Part shown: in pieces, positions 27,601 through 36,311 of the stretch
Numbering within the stretch: the stretch's first letter is position 1
How the letters are laid out: every line of letters starts with the position of its first letter
Source of the DNA: an uncultured Opitutales bacterium
Lineage (GTDB): Bacteria > Verrucomicrobiota > Verrucomicrobiia > Opitutales > Intestinicryptomonadaceae
Direction of reading: 5' to 3'
Assembly: GCA_944389175.1 (NCBI GenBank)
Contig: CALXLK010000008.1
Span: forward strand, 1 to 64,000
DNA length: 64,000 nucleotides
Program-made: the position numbers and the translations under genes
The notes under the pieces: model-generated
What the model was told of the DNA's origin: nothing
Databases searched by the model: none
Seen by the model: only the letters and a program-made list of their open reading frames with translations

Positions 27601-28066
27601 TTCTTTTTTTGAGGGAATCTTGTGTTGGAGACTTTCTAAGGGCGGATTTTTTTGTTTTTGTCTGCCGGCGTCGGCGGCCTGCTTTTTTGGGAAAAGGGAT
27701 TTTGAGTGCCGCGTCGAAGCCATTCTTTTTTTTTGGGGGGGGAAAAGGGCATTGCCCGATAGTATCGGCGGGTGGCTACCTCGAATTTCATGAATGTCTT
27801 TAGTTCTTTTAGGGGCTTGCAATCATCGGGAAAGATGCGCAAGTAAGAATGAATGTCTCCCTCTTTTTTTTTGGGGGGAGGACGGGTTTGCAATTTACTT
27901 TGGAAAACTATTTTTTTTGCGCCATTTTTGCGGCGTTTTTTCTTTATGGAGAGTGGCGCGGGGGAAGGAGGGGACAAAATGGCGTTTCGACGGGATTTTA
28001 TCGGTCATCTCGTTTTAAATTTGATTTATTTTTTTTGCCTGCTAGTCTGTGCGGCAAGTTTAAAAA
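27601..28066. other. Gene-free region with T9-G tracts
   Basis: 466 bp of strongly strand-biased sequence without a credible gene. It holds T9G8 at 27726-27742 and T9G6 at 27864-27878 on the same strand, plus further T7-T8 runs. Open frames across it change identity with each tract and have no ribosome site. The promoter of the acyltransferase fusion should lie near its right end. Confidence 0.6.
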
Positions 28067-29947
28067 ATGAGGTTTTTAATTGCAGTTTTGGGGTGGTCGT
28101 TTGCAAAGATGCCCGAAGTTCTTTTGCGCGGTATATGTTGCTTTGTGGCGCGCTTTATAGATATCGTCCTCAATTCGAGAATGCGCGTGGGGTATTCCAA
28201 CCTCTCGCATTGCTTCCCGGAGCTTTCGGAGAGCCAAATACGCAAGATTGGGCTCGAGTCCGCGCGCAGAATGGTGGAAATGGCGCTCTTTGTGTTGGCG
28301 AGCCCCCACATTAGCTTGGAGAAATTAAGGCGGCGGATTAAGGTTGACGGGTATGTGCTTTCGGAGCTTTCAAAGACGCTGGAAAATCCGAGCCCGGTGA
28401 TACTGGTCATTCCGCATTTTTGCATGATGGAGTCTATAACGCTCCTGCCGGCACTTGTGGACGAAAAACTCCCGGAGGTCGGCGTCTTTTACCGACCGTT
28501 CGACAACGCGGCGATAGAAGATTGGGTTTTGAAGTCCCGCCAGCGCTGCAAGATACACCTATTATCGAGGAAAAAGAGCACGAGAGTGGCGGTTGACTTT
28601 CTAAGAAACAACGGCTGCGTGGCCATGCTATTCGACCAGAATGCCGGCTTGAGCGGCTCTTTGGGCCTATTCTTCGACAGGCTCGCCTACACGACAGAAT
28701 TGCCGAGGATTTTAGCCCAGCACGAAAAGGCAAGGGTCGCCTGCATATACGCCAAGCGCACCGGTTTTTGGCGGGCGCAGATATGCGGCAACTGGCTGGA
28801 GTACAGCAGTTACGACGATATGTCGGCGGCGATGAATATGTGGCTTGAAAACCTTTTAAAGACCGATTCCGGGCTGCGCTGCGACTGGCTGTGGCTACAC
28901 CGCCGCTGGGCGCGCGGATATTATTTTGGCATGCCCAAATTCCGCGCAGGAGAGCTTGAAAAGTGCCTCGAGGCTTCCGGCGGCAGCTTTAAGCGCGTCT
29001 GCAGAATCTTAATTACCCTCCCGGCCTCCCTCAGGGAAACTTTTGCGGCTATCCCGATGATTAAACAGCTAAGGAATAGCCGCTCCGACGCTAAAGTTAC
29101 CGCCGTTTGCCAGGATAAGTTTTTTGGCGTGCTGTCGGCGTTCGATTTCGCAGACGAGCTTTTGAGCGCACCGAATGTCGACTCTCCGCTCAAGCGCATT
29201 GGCTTTTTTGCGAGCTTGCGCCCGCACTATTTCGACTTGCACGCCGTGTTGGAAAACAGCATGTGGGCCGATATCGAATCTGTGGCGGCGGGTTCGTCGG
29301 AGAGGGTCGCAATACAGTTTCCGTCGCGCAGGCGCCATTTTATAAAAAAAGTTTACAAGGCCGATTTCGCCTCCGATGCCGAAAGCCTCGCCAGCGTTTA
29401 CGAGGGCTTTTTCAGAAAATTTGGGCTGACCGGAGAGCTAGACTTTTCCCCCATTGGCCCCCGCCGCGAACGTCCGTCAAAGACGCGCATTGCCATTCTT
29501 TGCGGCGGCTCCGGGGAGCACGCAATGAGCCCTCAAAAATGGGGAGAGCTAATCAAGCTGCTCGACAGGAGTCTCGACGAGGCCGTATTCGAGGTCTACG
29601 GCGACGAGCCCGACGCGCGCGCGGCCTACGCAATAACCGCGCAGGCCGAATACGCCGAAATTAAAAACTACGCGGCGAAGCTCGGCGATGCCGAAATAAT
29701 CAGGCGCATAGGCGCCTGCACCGTGGCAATAGGCACAGACTGCCGCCTAACCCACATTGCAAACGCGCTCGGAGTGCCTGTGGTGGCGGTCTACGGGCCG
29801 ACGAATCCCATTCGCAACGGCCTTGTCTACGAGGCTCCCCGGGCGGTGGTAAGGCCCAGAAATTCTCCGCCGCAGGGCGGGGTATTGGTGGAGCTTGTCG
29901 ATGTCGGCGACGTGGCAAGCGAGGCGTTAAAATTTATCAAGGAGTAA
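28067..29947 (+). CDS. LpxL-type acyltransferase fused to GT9 glycosyltransferase
   Basis: 626 residues, two enzymes in one chain. Residues about 1-285 resemble lipid A late acyltransferases (LpxL/HtrB). There is an N-terminal hydrophobic helix, then [10 protein letters not shown] with the H-x4-E catalytic motif at His117 and Glu122, then LFDQNAG and a C-terminal [11 protein letters not shown]. Residues about 305-626 resemble ADP-heptose:LPS heptosyltransferases (GT9): [10 protein letters not shown] near the start, ILCGGSG around 460, and [14 protein letters not shown] near 555-570 followed by VYGPTNP. Both activities belong to lipid A/core assembly at the cytoplasmic face of the inner membrane. 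Each half looks intact. The acyl and sugar substrates are not predictable. purT follows at 4 bp. Confidence 0.85.
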   Translation: MRFLIAVLGWSFAKMPEVLLRGICCFVARFIDIVLNSRMRVGYSNLSHCFPELSESQIRKIGLESARRMVEMALFVLASPHISLEKLRRRIKVDGYVLSELSKTLENPSPVILVIPHFCMMESITLLPALVDEKLPEVGVFYRPFDNAAIEDWVLKSRQRCKIHLLSRKKSTRVAVDFLRNNGCVAMLFDQNAGLSGSLGLFFDRLAYTTELPRILAQHEKARVACIYAKRTGFWRAQICGNWLEYSSYDDMSAAMNMWLENLLKTDSGLRCDWLWLHRRWARGYYFGMPKFRAGELEKCLEASGGSFKRVCRILITLPASLRETFAAIPMIKQLRNSRSDAKVTAVCQDKFFGVLSAFDFADELLSAPNVDSPLKRIGFFASLRPHYFDLHAVLENSMWADIESVAAGSSERVAIQFPSRRRHFIKKVYKADFASDAESLASVYEGFFRKFGLTGELDFSPIGPRRERPSKTRIAILCGGSGEHAMSPQKWGELIKLLDRSLDEAVFEVYGDEPDARAAYAITAQAEYAEIKNYAAKLGDAEIIRRIGACTVAIGTDCRLTHIANALGVPVVAVYGPTNPIRNGLVYEAPRAVVRPRNSPPQGGVLVELVDVGDVASEALKFIKE

Positions 29948-29951
29948 TATC

Positions 29952-31139
29952 ATGACTAATATCGGAACAGTTTTTAAACCCAATGCCACAAAGGCCATGC
30001 TCTTGGGAAGCGGAGAGCTTGGCAAGGAGGTCGTCATTGAGCTCAAGCGCCTGGGCGTGGAAGTCGTGGCGGTTGACAAGTATGCGAATGCGCCGGCCAT
30101 GCAGGTCGCAGACCGCAGCTATGTCATATCAATGCTCGACGCCTCAAAGCTGGAGGAGATTATTCTGAAGGAGAAGCCCACCTACATTATTCCCGAGGTC
30201 GAGGCCATTGCCACGGGAAAGCTCTTAGAGATGCAGAAGCGCGGCTTTAACGTGGTTCCGACAGCCGAGGCGGTAAACTTTACCATGAACCGCGAGGGAA
30301 TAAGAACGCTCGCGGCCGAAAAACTCGGCCTTAAAACGTCGACGTACGCCTTCGCTTCAAATTTCGACGAATTTAAGGAGGGGGTGCAGAAGATTGGAAT
30401 CCCCTGCGTGGTAAAGCCCGTAATGAGTTCGTCGGGACACGGCCAGAGCCTGATAAAGAGACCCGAAGACATGCAAAAGGCCTGGGAGTATTCCCAGACT
30501 GGCGGTCGCGCCGGAGGCGGAAAGGTCATCATAGAGGGGTTTGTAGATTTCGACTACGAGATTACCCTTTTGACGGTGCGCCACAGCGGCGGTACGTCTT
30601 TCTGCCAGCCCATCGGGCACGAGCAGGTCGACGGCGATTACCGCAGGAGCTGGCAGCCCCAGCCCATGAGCGAGGCCGCCCTGCAAAAGGCCAAGGAGTA
30701 CGCAAAGAAAATTACCGACGCCCTCGGCGGATACGGCATTTTTGGCGTTGAAATGTTTGTCAAAGGAGACGACGTTTTGTTTAGCGAAGTCTCTCCGAGG
30801 CCCCACGATACGGGAATGGTGACCATGATTTCCCAGAATTTGTCGGAATTTGCCCTTCACGCGCGGGCCATACTTGGCATACCCATTCCCGAGATTCAGC
30901 TATACTCGCCCGCGGCGAGCCGCGCGGTGGTTGTCGAGGGCGACTGCGACGAGCTGATGTATGCAAACATAGACAAAGTCCTCTCGAGGCCAAAGACGGA
31001 TATGAGAATATTCGGCAAACCCGAGGTTCGCGGGCACAGGCGCATGGCCGTTTTGCTTGCAAAGGCCCCGACAATCGAAGCCGCCGACGCATTGACGGCC
31101 GAAATGTTGGCAGACTTAAAAATAGAAAAAATAAAATAG
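29952..31139 (+). CDS. purT: Formate-dependent phosphoribosylglycinamide formyltransferase PurT
   Basis: 395 residues of the ATP-grasp superfamily, similar in length to E. coli PurT (392). It makes formyl-GAR from GAR, formate and ATP, bypassing folate-dependent PurN. The N-terminus [20 protein letters not shown] binds [16 protein letters not shown] is the ATP loop, and [18 protein letters not shown] with [15 protein letters not shown] are PurT hallmarks. An AAGGAG ribosome site spans the stop of the upstream gene. Cotranscription with a lipid A enzyme has no clear functional meaning. Confidence 0.95.
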   Translation: MTNIGTVFKPNATKAMLLGSGELGKEVVIELKRLGVEVVAVDKYANAPAMQVADRSYVISMLDASKLEEIILKEKPTYIIPEVEAIATGKLLEMQKRGFNVVPTAEAVNFTMNREGIRTLAAEKLGLKTSTYAFASNFDEFKEGVQKIGIPCVVKPVMSSSGHGQSLIKRPEDMQKAWEYSQTGGRAGGGKVIIEGFVDFDYEITLLTVRHSGGTSFCQPIGHEQVDGDYRRSWQPQPMSEAALQKAKEYAKKITDALGGYGIFGVEMFVKGDDVLFSEVSPRPHDTGMVTMISQNLSEFALHARAILGIPIPEIQLYSPAASRAVVVEGDCDELMYANIDKVLSRPKTDMRIFGKPEVRGHRRMAVLLAKAPTIEAADALTAEMLADLKIEKIK

Positions 31140-31166
31140 TCGGCCCTTGATGTTTGCCGTGAGTTT

Positions 31167-31209
31167 GAGCCCCGGAGCTGCCGCGCGCGCGCCGGGCTCG
31201 TTTTTTTTT
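31167..31209 (+). terminator. Intrinsic terminator after purT
   Basis: GAGCCC pairs with GGGCTC, extended by GG/CC past a bulged C, with a CG-rich loop and nine T after the stem. Confidence 0.85.
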
Positions 31210-31374
31210 GCAATTGAATCCGCGGGGGAGGCGCGCGGCAAGTCGTTGCCTTTGCAACGCGCGCGTTTACTTGTAGTTGTTTTTTGGCTTATTCGCGTGC
31301 TATTTTTCTTTAGACGCGCTCGACTCCTTCGCGGTTTTGCGCTTTTAAGCGCTATAATTTTTGCAATTTGTCCC

Positions 31375-31481
31375 CGCTTAAAAAATACTTAAGATTCAAG
31401 GGTCGCCGATTTACTTTCGCGTTAAAAAAGTCTTAAGACTCAAGATTTTCCTTGGCGTTAAATAAAACTTAAGGGTCAAAG
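31375..31481. repeat. Three imperfect direct repeats around CTTAAG
   Basis: Copies at about 31375-31400, 31418-31444 and 31455-31481 share the pattern GCGTTAAA, a few A-rich bases, CTTAAG, two bases, TCAA. The CTTAAG cores are at 31388, 31432 and 31468, so the spacing is 44 and 36 bp. They sit in a gene-free gap between the purT terminator and the rpmG terminator. Nothing else is seen in 31210-31548. Confidence 0.7.
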
Positions 31482-31548
31482 TGAATATTCAAAGGCGCAT
31501 TGTCTTTTACAGATTCTGATGGCCGAGAAACAGCCATTGCATGCATAC

Positions 31549-31583
31549 AAAAAGCCCCGTACTATTTTCGTACGGGGCTTTTT
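31549..31583. terminator. Strong bidirectional terminator by rpmG
   Basis: A perfect 14-bp stem AAAAAGCCCCGTAC/GTACGGGGCTTTTT with a TATTTTC loop. It ends rpmG on the minus strand and would also stop any plus-strand read-through. Confidence 0.92.
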
Positions 31584-31615
31584 GCGCATATGATGCGCAC
31601 GTAAGGAAATGAAGG

Positions 31616-31786
31616 CTATTTCTTGATTTCCCTGTGGAGAGTCCTGCGCTTGAGCGAAGGATTGTACTTCATCTTCTCTACTTTTTCGGCCTGCTTTTTA
31701 AAATTGCGCGTCGTCATGTAGCGCGAGGGCGATTTGCCCTCTTTGCGGGCTTCCGTGCATTCGATTATAACTATTTCTCTTGGCAT
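31616..31786 (-). CDS. rpmG: Ribosomal protein bL33
   Basis: 56 residues of the large ribosomal subunit protein L33. The sequence runs MPREIVIIECTEARKEG, then SRYMTTRNFKK, and ends YNPSLKRRTLHREIKK. The ECTEA start and the KYNP-x-LKR-x-TLH-x-E end are family signatures. Only one cysteine is present, so this is the zinc-free type. AAGGAAA lies at proper distance before the ATG. It is a single-gene unit with its own promoter and terminator. Confidence 0.93.
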   Translation of the reverse strand: MPREIVIIECTEARKEGKSPSRYMTTRNFKKQAEKVEKMKYNPSLKRRTLHREIKK

Positions 31787-31815
31787 TTTGTTTCCTTTTT
31801 AAAAGTTTAAAGCGC

Positions 31816-31845
31816 GTATAATGCCATATTTTGGCCAAACTTCAA
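31816..31845 (-). promoter_or_regulatory. Putative rpmG promoter
   Basis: On the minus strand TTGAAG and TTATAC are 18 bp apart, with the -10 about 30 bp before the rpmG ATG. The spacer contains the palindrome TTGGCCAA. Confidence 0.45.
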
Positions 31846-31869
31846 CATTTTTTTTAAGCGTTGTCACGA

Positions 31870-32727
31870 TTAGAGGGGAATCTGCTGTGTCAGAACAGAT
31901 TCTGCCATCTGGTAGTCGCCGACTTTGGTTGCCGGACCGCTCATTGTTATAGAGAAGTCCGGGGCTATCTTTATGGAGAGGTCTCCGCCGGGCATGTGCA
32001 CGGTTATGTCGCCGTCGCAGAGGCCGAGCTTGTAGGCCACCGACGCGGCGGCGCTAGAGCTGCTGCCCGAGGCCAGCGTGTATCCGGCCCCGCGCTCCCA
32101 TATTTGGATATTTATGTTGTTTCGGTCAACGACCTGCAGGAACTGGACGTTCGTGCGGTTGGGGAAGCGCGATGTCATGTTTTCCAAAACCGGGCCCACT
32201 TTGTGGGCCAACTCCGAAGATATCTTGTCCATAGGCACCACGCAGTGGGGGTTTCCGACGGTTGCGCAGCAGTAGCGGTACGTCACGCCGTCTATTTCCA
32301 CCTCTTCGTTTATAACTTCGCGCTTCGGGCCGACCACCGGTATTTTCTCGGAGTCAAAGCTGACTTTTCCCATTTCAACGGTGATAAAATCGCCGCCCTT
32401 TGAGACTACGCAGCTTACCACGCCGCCGAGAGTGTCCACGGTAAATGGAACGTCAAGCTTTACGCGATTCGTGTCGAAAAGGTACTTTGAAAATATCCTA
32501 AGGCCGTTGCCGCTCTTCTCGGCCTCGCTCGCGTCGGGATTTAGAATCCTGAGCTTGAAATCGGCCTTCGGGCTTTTTTCGGGGCCGTAAAGAATTCCGT
32601 CGGAGCCGAGGCCGAAATTCCTGTGGCAGATTTTAACTACGTCGAGCCCCTCGGGACACGTCGGGGAATCGACGGGATCGAGCACGAGATAGTCGTTGCC
32701 CAGTGCGTGGTATTTTGTAAATTTCAT
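31870..32727 (-). CDS. dapF: DapF-like epimerase with Ser/Ser active site
   Basis: 285 residues. The overall pattern is that of diaminopimelate epimerase: FTKYHALGNDYLVLD at the start, NPDASEAEKSGNGLRIF, VGNPHCVV, and ERGAGYTLASGSSSSAAA. DapF racemises with two cysteines, one in the CGNG motif and one in the ACGTGACA motif. Here both are serine, Ser72 and Ser220. The surrounding scaffold (Asn, Asp, ERGAG, GNPHC) is kept, so the protein is unlikely to be random decay. Homologues with SGNG motifs are, as I recall, annotated as DapF in other phyla, so this may be a distinct clade. It could be an epimerase with altered chemistry, another isomerase, or an inactive paralogue. The start is the second candidate, which matches the family. 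No lysine or peptidoglycan gene is adjacent. Confidence 0.75.
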   Translation of the reverse strand: MKFTKYHALGNDYLVLDPVDSPTCPEGLDVVKICHRNFGLGSDGILYGPEKSPKADFKLRILNPDASEAEKSGNGLRIFSKYLFDTNRVKLDVPFTVDTLGGVVSCVVSKGGDFITVEMGKVSFDSEKIPVVGPKREVINEEVEIDGVTYRYCCATVGNPHCVVPMDKISSELAHKVGPVLENMTSRFPNRTNVQFLQVVDRNNINIQIWERGAGYTLASGSSSSAAASVAYKLGLCDGDITVHMPGGDLSIKIAPDFSITMSGPATKVGDYQMAESVLTQQIPL

Positions 32728-32866
32728 AATTGCCGTTATTCTCAAATTTTTCGCGGGTCTTTTTCAAGCTTTTTATGGGCTTGCGCCAGTTTTATTTTTG
32801 ACATTTGCCGCAAAAAAATGGAGAAAGTGGGGATTGTTTTTAAGCATAGCCGGAGCCCTTGAATTC

Positions 32867-32895
32867 TTGACAGGGCCCCGGCGCCTGCTTTGAAT
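32867..32895 (+). promoter_or_regulatory. Putative bio operon promoter
   Basis: TTGACA and TTGAAT are separated by a GC-rich 17-bp spacer with an imperfect dyad (CAGG...CCTG), ending 17 bp before the bioB ATG. A second TTGACA lies at 32798. No BirA-type operator was recognised. Confidence 0.5.
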
Positions 32896-32912
32896 TTACA
32901 AAAAGGAAATTT

Positions 32913-33854
32913 ATGGACAACTACGCTTTTGACGGCCGCCGACCCACGTACAGCCAGCTTCTGGATTTGGTCGAAAAAACGCCGCTTGAACAGCTTTGCA
33001 AAATCGCAAACGCGCTTCGCGAAAAATATCTGGGCAACTTTGTCGACACCTGCGCCATAATGAACGCACGCTCCGGCAGGTGCTCGGAGGACTGCAAGTG
33101 GTGCGCGCAGTCGGCGCACAACCCTACGGGCTGCAAGGTGTATGCGGCTGTCTCGCCCGACGAGGCCCTCGAGTTTGCAAAAAAGGCAAAGCAGTGCCGC
33201 GTGCGCAGATTTTCGCTCGTGACAAGCGGCCGCAAACTCTCCGACGAAGACACCCAAAAAATGGCGGAGGCCTTCAGAAAGATGTCGGAACTGGGCGGCT
33301 TGGGCCTGTGCGGCTCGTTCGGCCTTCTCACCAAGCAGCAGTTTCAAATACTCTACCAGGCGGGTATGAGGCGCTTTCACTGCAACCTCGAGACGGCTCC
33401 ATCGTTCTTTCCAAAACTTTGCTCCACGCACACAATAGACGATAAAATAGCATCAATTAAAGCCGCAAAAGAGGTGGGAATGAGCGTATGCAGCGGCGGA
33501 ATAATCGGCATGGGGGAATCCCTCGAACAGCGCGTGGAGCTGGCATGCACGCTGGCAGATCTCGAGGTAGACTCCATTCCCCTAAACATTCTCCAGCCCA
33601 TAAAAAATACGCCGCTTCAGGATATGCGGCCCCTCTCAAAGGACGAAATATTGCAGGCGGTGGCGCTGTTTAAGATTGCAAACCCGCGAGCCCATCTGCG
33701 CTTTGCCGGCGGGCGCTCGTGGCTTAGGGGCTTTCAAGACGTCGCCCTAAGGTCGGGGGCAAGCGGGTTCATTACGGGCGATATGTTGACAACCCACGGC
33801 TCGGCGGTGGCTGAAGATTTTAAAATGCTTGAAAGCCTCGGCTATGAATTCTAA
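32913..33854 (+). CDS. bioB: Biotin synthase
   Basis: 313 residues, radical SAM enzyme. It inserts sulfur into dethiobiotin. The 4Fe-4S/SAM motif is CSEDCKWC (Cys57, Cys61, Cys64). Further family residues are in GLCGSFGLL, HCNLETAPSFF and IPLNILQPIKNTPL. The sulfur-donor cluster ligand region ends with FAGGRSWL. AAGGAA precedes the ATG. It heads a run of biotin genes and overlaps bioA by 11 bp. Confidence 0.96.
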   Translation: MDNYAFDGRRPTYSQLLDLVEKTPLEQLCKIANALREKYLGNFVDTCAIMNARSGRCSEDCKWCAQSAHNPTGCKVYAAVSPDEALEFAKKAKQCRVRRFSLVTSGRKLSDEDTQKMAEAFRKMSELGGLGLCGSFGLLTKQQFQILYQAGMRRFHCNLETAPSFFPKLCSTHTIDDKIASIKAAKEVGMSVCSGGIIGMGESLEQRVELACTLADLEVDSIPLNILQPIKNTPLQDMRPLSKDEILQAVALFKIANPRAHLRFAGGRSWLRGFQDVALRSGASGFITGDMLTTHGSAVAEDFKMLESLGYEF

Positions 33855-35130
33855 CCAGATACTTTCTTACGACAGGGAGCACGTTTGGCATCCGTACGCT
33901 TCGATGAGGAATCCCTCGGCCGTATACGAAGTAACCGGCGCGCGCGGCGTGCGCATAAGCCTGGAGGGGTACGGGGAGGTAATAGAGGGCATGTCGTCAT
34001 GGTGGGCCGTGGCTTACGGATATAACAATCCGGCCATAAACGCGGCAATAGAGGGGCAAATGCGCAAATTCTCCCACGTGATGTTTGGCGGGCTGACCCA
34101 CGAGCCGGCGGTGCGCCTTGCAAAGAGGCTTGTCGATATGACGCCAAGCAGGCTGCAAAAGGTCTTTTTTTGCGACTCGGGATCGGTTTCGGTCGAGGTT
34201 GCGATGAAAATGGCCCTGCAATACTGGCGCGCGCGCGGCGTTTCAAACAAAAATAAATTCGCCACCATAAGGGGCGGATACCACGGCGATACGTGGAATG
34301 CGATGTCGGTGTGCGACCCCGTCAACGGGATGCACACTATTTTTTCGGGAGCGTTGGCAGTCCACTATTTTGCCGACAGGCCAAAATGCAAGTTCGGGCA
34401 GCCTTTCGATGCGTCGGATTTCGATTCTATGGGCGATATACTGGAGCGCTTCGGTTCGGAGATTGCAGCCGTTATTCTCGAGCCCGTGGTGCAGGGGGCG
34501 GGGGGCATGTACTTCTACCACCCAGACTACCTGCGAATGCTTCGCAGCGCTTGCGACAAGCACGGCATATTGCTTATTTTCGACGAGATCGCCACGGGCT
34601 TTGGGCGCGCCGGCATGACATTTGCCTGCCAGTACGCCCAAGTGGAACCCGACATTATGTGCCTTGGCAAGGCTCTGACGGGCGGGTATATGAGCTTTGC
34701 TGCAACCTTGGCCTCGGACGCCGTCGCGGATACGATTTCGGACGGCGGGGTCGGCCTTTTTATGCACGGGCCTACGTTTATGGCAAACCCTCTTGCGTGC
34801 GCGGCGGCCAATGCCGCATTGGACTGCTTTGAAAGTTTCGACGTCCCCGCGCGCACGCGGCGCATAGGCGAAATTTTGGCCGATAAGCTCGGACCATTGG
34901 CCGGTTTGCCTACGGTAGCCGACGTTCGCGCCCTAGGCGCGATCGGGGTTGTAGAAATGAAGGAGCCCGTCGACTGCGCGCTCGTCCAGCGGCTGCTTCT
35001 TAAGCATGGCCTTTGGCTGCGCCCGTTCGGTAGGCTCATCTATACCATGCCCGAATTCGTCATTTCCGACGAAGACTTGCTTTGTCTTTGTTCCGCAATG
35101 GTCGCCGCCGTGGAGGAAATTTCAAAATGA
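33844..35130 (+). CDS. bioA: Adenosylmethionine-8-amino-7-oxononanoate aminotransferase
   Basis: 428 residues of a class III PLP aminotransferase. It forms DAPA from KAPA with SAM as amino donor. The N-terminus HVWHPYASM, GMSSWWAVAYGYNNPAIN, FCDSGSVSVEVAMKMA and GGYHGDTWNAMSV are BioA signatures. LIFDEIATGFGR supplies the PLP Asp, and Lys276 in CLGKALTGGYM is the PLP lysine. The ATG of MNSNQILSYD was chosen, 11 bp inside bioB. It overlaps bioF by 4 bp. Confidence 0.95.
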   Translation: MNSNQILSYDREHVWHPYASMRNPSAVYEVTGARGVRISLEGYGEVIEGMSSWWAVAYGYNNPAINAAIEGQMRKFSHVMFGGLTHEPAVRLAKRLVDMTPSRLQKVFFCDSGSVSVEVAMKMALQYWRARGVSNKNKFATIRGGYHGDTWNAMSVCDPVNGMHTIFSGALAVHYFADRPKCKFGQPFDASDFDSMGDILERFGSEIAAVILEPVVQGAGGMYFYHPDYLRMLRSACDKHGILLIFDEIATGFGRAGMTFACQYAQVEPDIMCLGKALTGGYMSFAATLASDAVADTISDGGVGLFMHGPTFMANPLACAAANAALDCFESFDVPARTRRIGEILADKLGPLAGLPTVADVRALGAIGVVEMKEPVDCALVQRLLLKHGLWLRPFGRLIYTMPEFVISDEDLLCLCSAMVAAVEEISK

Positions 35131-36311
35131 AAACGTTTGAACAGGAGCTTGCCGAAATAGCCGAATCCGGCCTGTACAGGCGCCTTTGCCCTTCGATTAG
35201 CCGCGGAGAGCGCATATTTGACATAGACCGCGGCAAAGATCTCTACAATTTCGCCACAAACGACTATTTGGGAATATCAGGCGACGTCGAATTCCAGGAG
35301 GAGTTTTTCTCCGCGCTTTCCAGTAGGTTCGGCGGGGAATTTCTTATGTCGGCCCTTTCTTCGCGCCTGCTAGGCGGAGACAATCCGGCCTTTGGCGCCC
35401 TCGAAAACTATTTTCAAGACTTATACAGCAGCGTTGTATGCCCCAAAAGCGCGCTCCTTTTTAACGGCGGCTACCACGCAAATACAGGCGTGCTCCCGGC
35501 ATTAGCCTCATCTTGCGATGCAATCTTTTGCGACAAGCTCGCCCATGCGAGCATCATAGACGCCCTGAAGCTAAGCCGCGCGAAATTTTTCCGCTTTGCC
35601 CACAACGACTGCGCCCACTTGGGGCGTCTGCTGGCCGAGAACCGCGCGAAGTTCGAGAGGGCGTTTATAGTAACCGAGAGCGTATTTAGCATGGACGGCG
35701 ATTTTGCCGATTTGCCCGGCCTAATAGAATTGAAGAAGAAATACCAGTGCATGCTCTACGTCGACGAGGCACATTCGTTTGGCCTATTCGGAGAGCGCGG
35801 CCTGGGGTGGTGCGCGGAGACCGCGGCAGCCGCGGACGTCGACATAATAATGTGCACTCTCGGCAAGGCCGCGGCTTCTTTCGGCGCGGTCGTTTTTACC
35901 ACACCGGATCTGCGCGAAATTCTGATAAACAAGGCGAGGACGTTTATATTCACCACGGCAATGCCCCCGCTGTGCGCGCTGTGGACGAGATTTATTTTTG
36001 AAAAAATAGAGCGCATGGACGACCGCCGAAAGCACCTGCGCCAAATATCGCAATTCTTCCGACAAGAGCTTCGGCCGCTAAATACGCTGGGAGCCTCGCA
36101 AATTGTCCCGATTATCATCGGAGACGAGTCAAAGACTATCGCCGTCTCCGGGAAAATGCTTGAAAAGGGGTGGTGGCCGAGCGCGGTGAGGTATCCAACG
36201 GTCCCGAAAAATTCGGCGAGGCTCAGGCTCTCTCTGAACGCGAAGATGCAAAAATCCGATCTTGAAATATTCGCGTCGGAACTTAAGAATACGCTCAAAC
36301 ATGAAATTTAA
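35127..36311 (+). CDS. bioF: 8-amino-7-oxononanoate synthase
   Basis: 394 residues of an alpha-oxoamine synthase. It joins pimeloyl-ACP or -CoA with alanine to KAPA. NFATNDYLGISG opens the fold. ALLFNGGYHANTGVLPAL, DKLAHASIIDAL, YVDEAHSFGLFGERG and the PLP lysine Lys247 in CTLGKAAASFG are in place. The start is the ATG of the ATGA overlap with bioA. A relaxed relative (2-amino-3-ketobutyrate ligase) is excluded by the operon context. Confidence 0.92.
   Translation: MKTFEQELAEIAESGLYRRLCPSISRGERIFDIDRGKDLYNFATNDYLGISGDVEFQEEFFSALSSRFGGEFLMSALSSRLLGGDNPAFGALENYFQDLYSSVVCPKSALLFNGGYHANTGVLPALASSCDAIFCDKLAHASIIDALKLSRAKFFRFAHNDCAHLGRLLAENRAKFERAFIVTESVFSMDGDFADLPGLIELKKKYQCMLYVDEAHSFGLFGERGLGWCAETAAAADVDIIMCTLGKAAASFGAVVFTTPDLREILINKARTFIFTTAMPPLCALWTRFIFEKIERMDDRRKHLRQISQFFRQELRPLNTLGASQIVPIIIGDESKTIAVSGKMLEKGWWPSAVRYPTVPKNSARLRLSLNAKMQKSDLEIFASELKNTLKHEI

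Noticed and set aside
27579-28018. Several frames between trpA and the acyltransferase fusion
   Set aside because: They consist of translated T and G runs (Phe and Gly strings) and shift at each tract.
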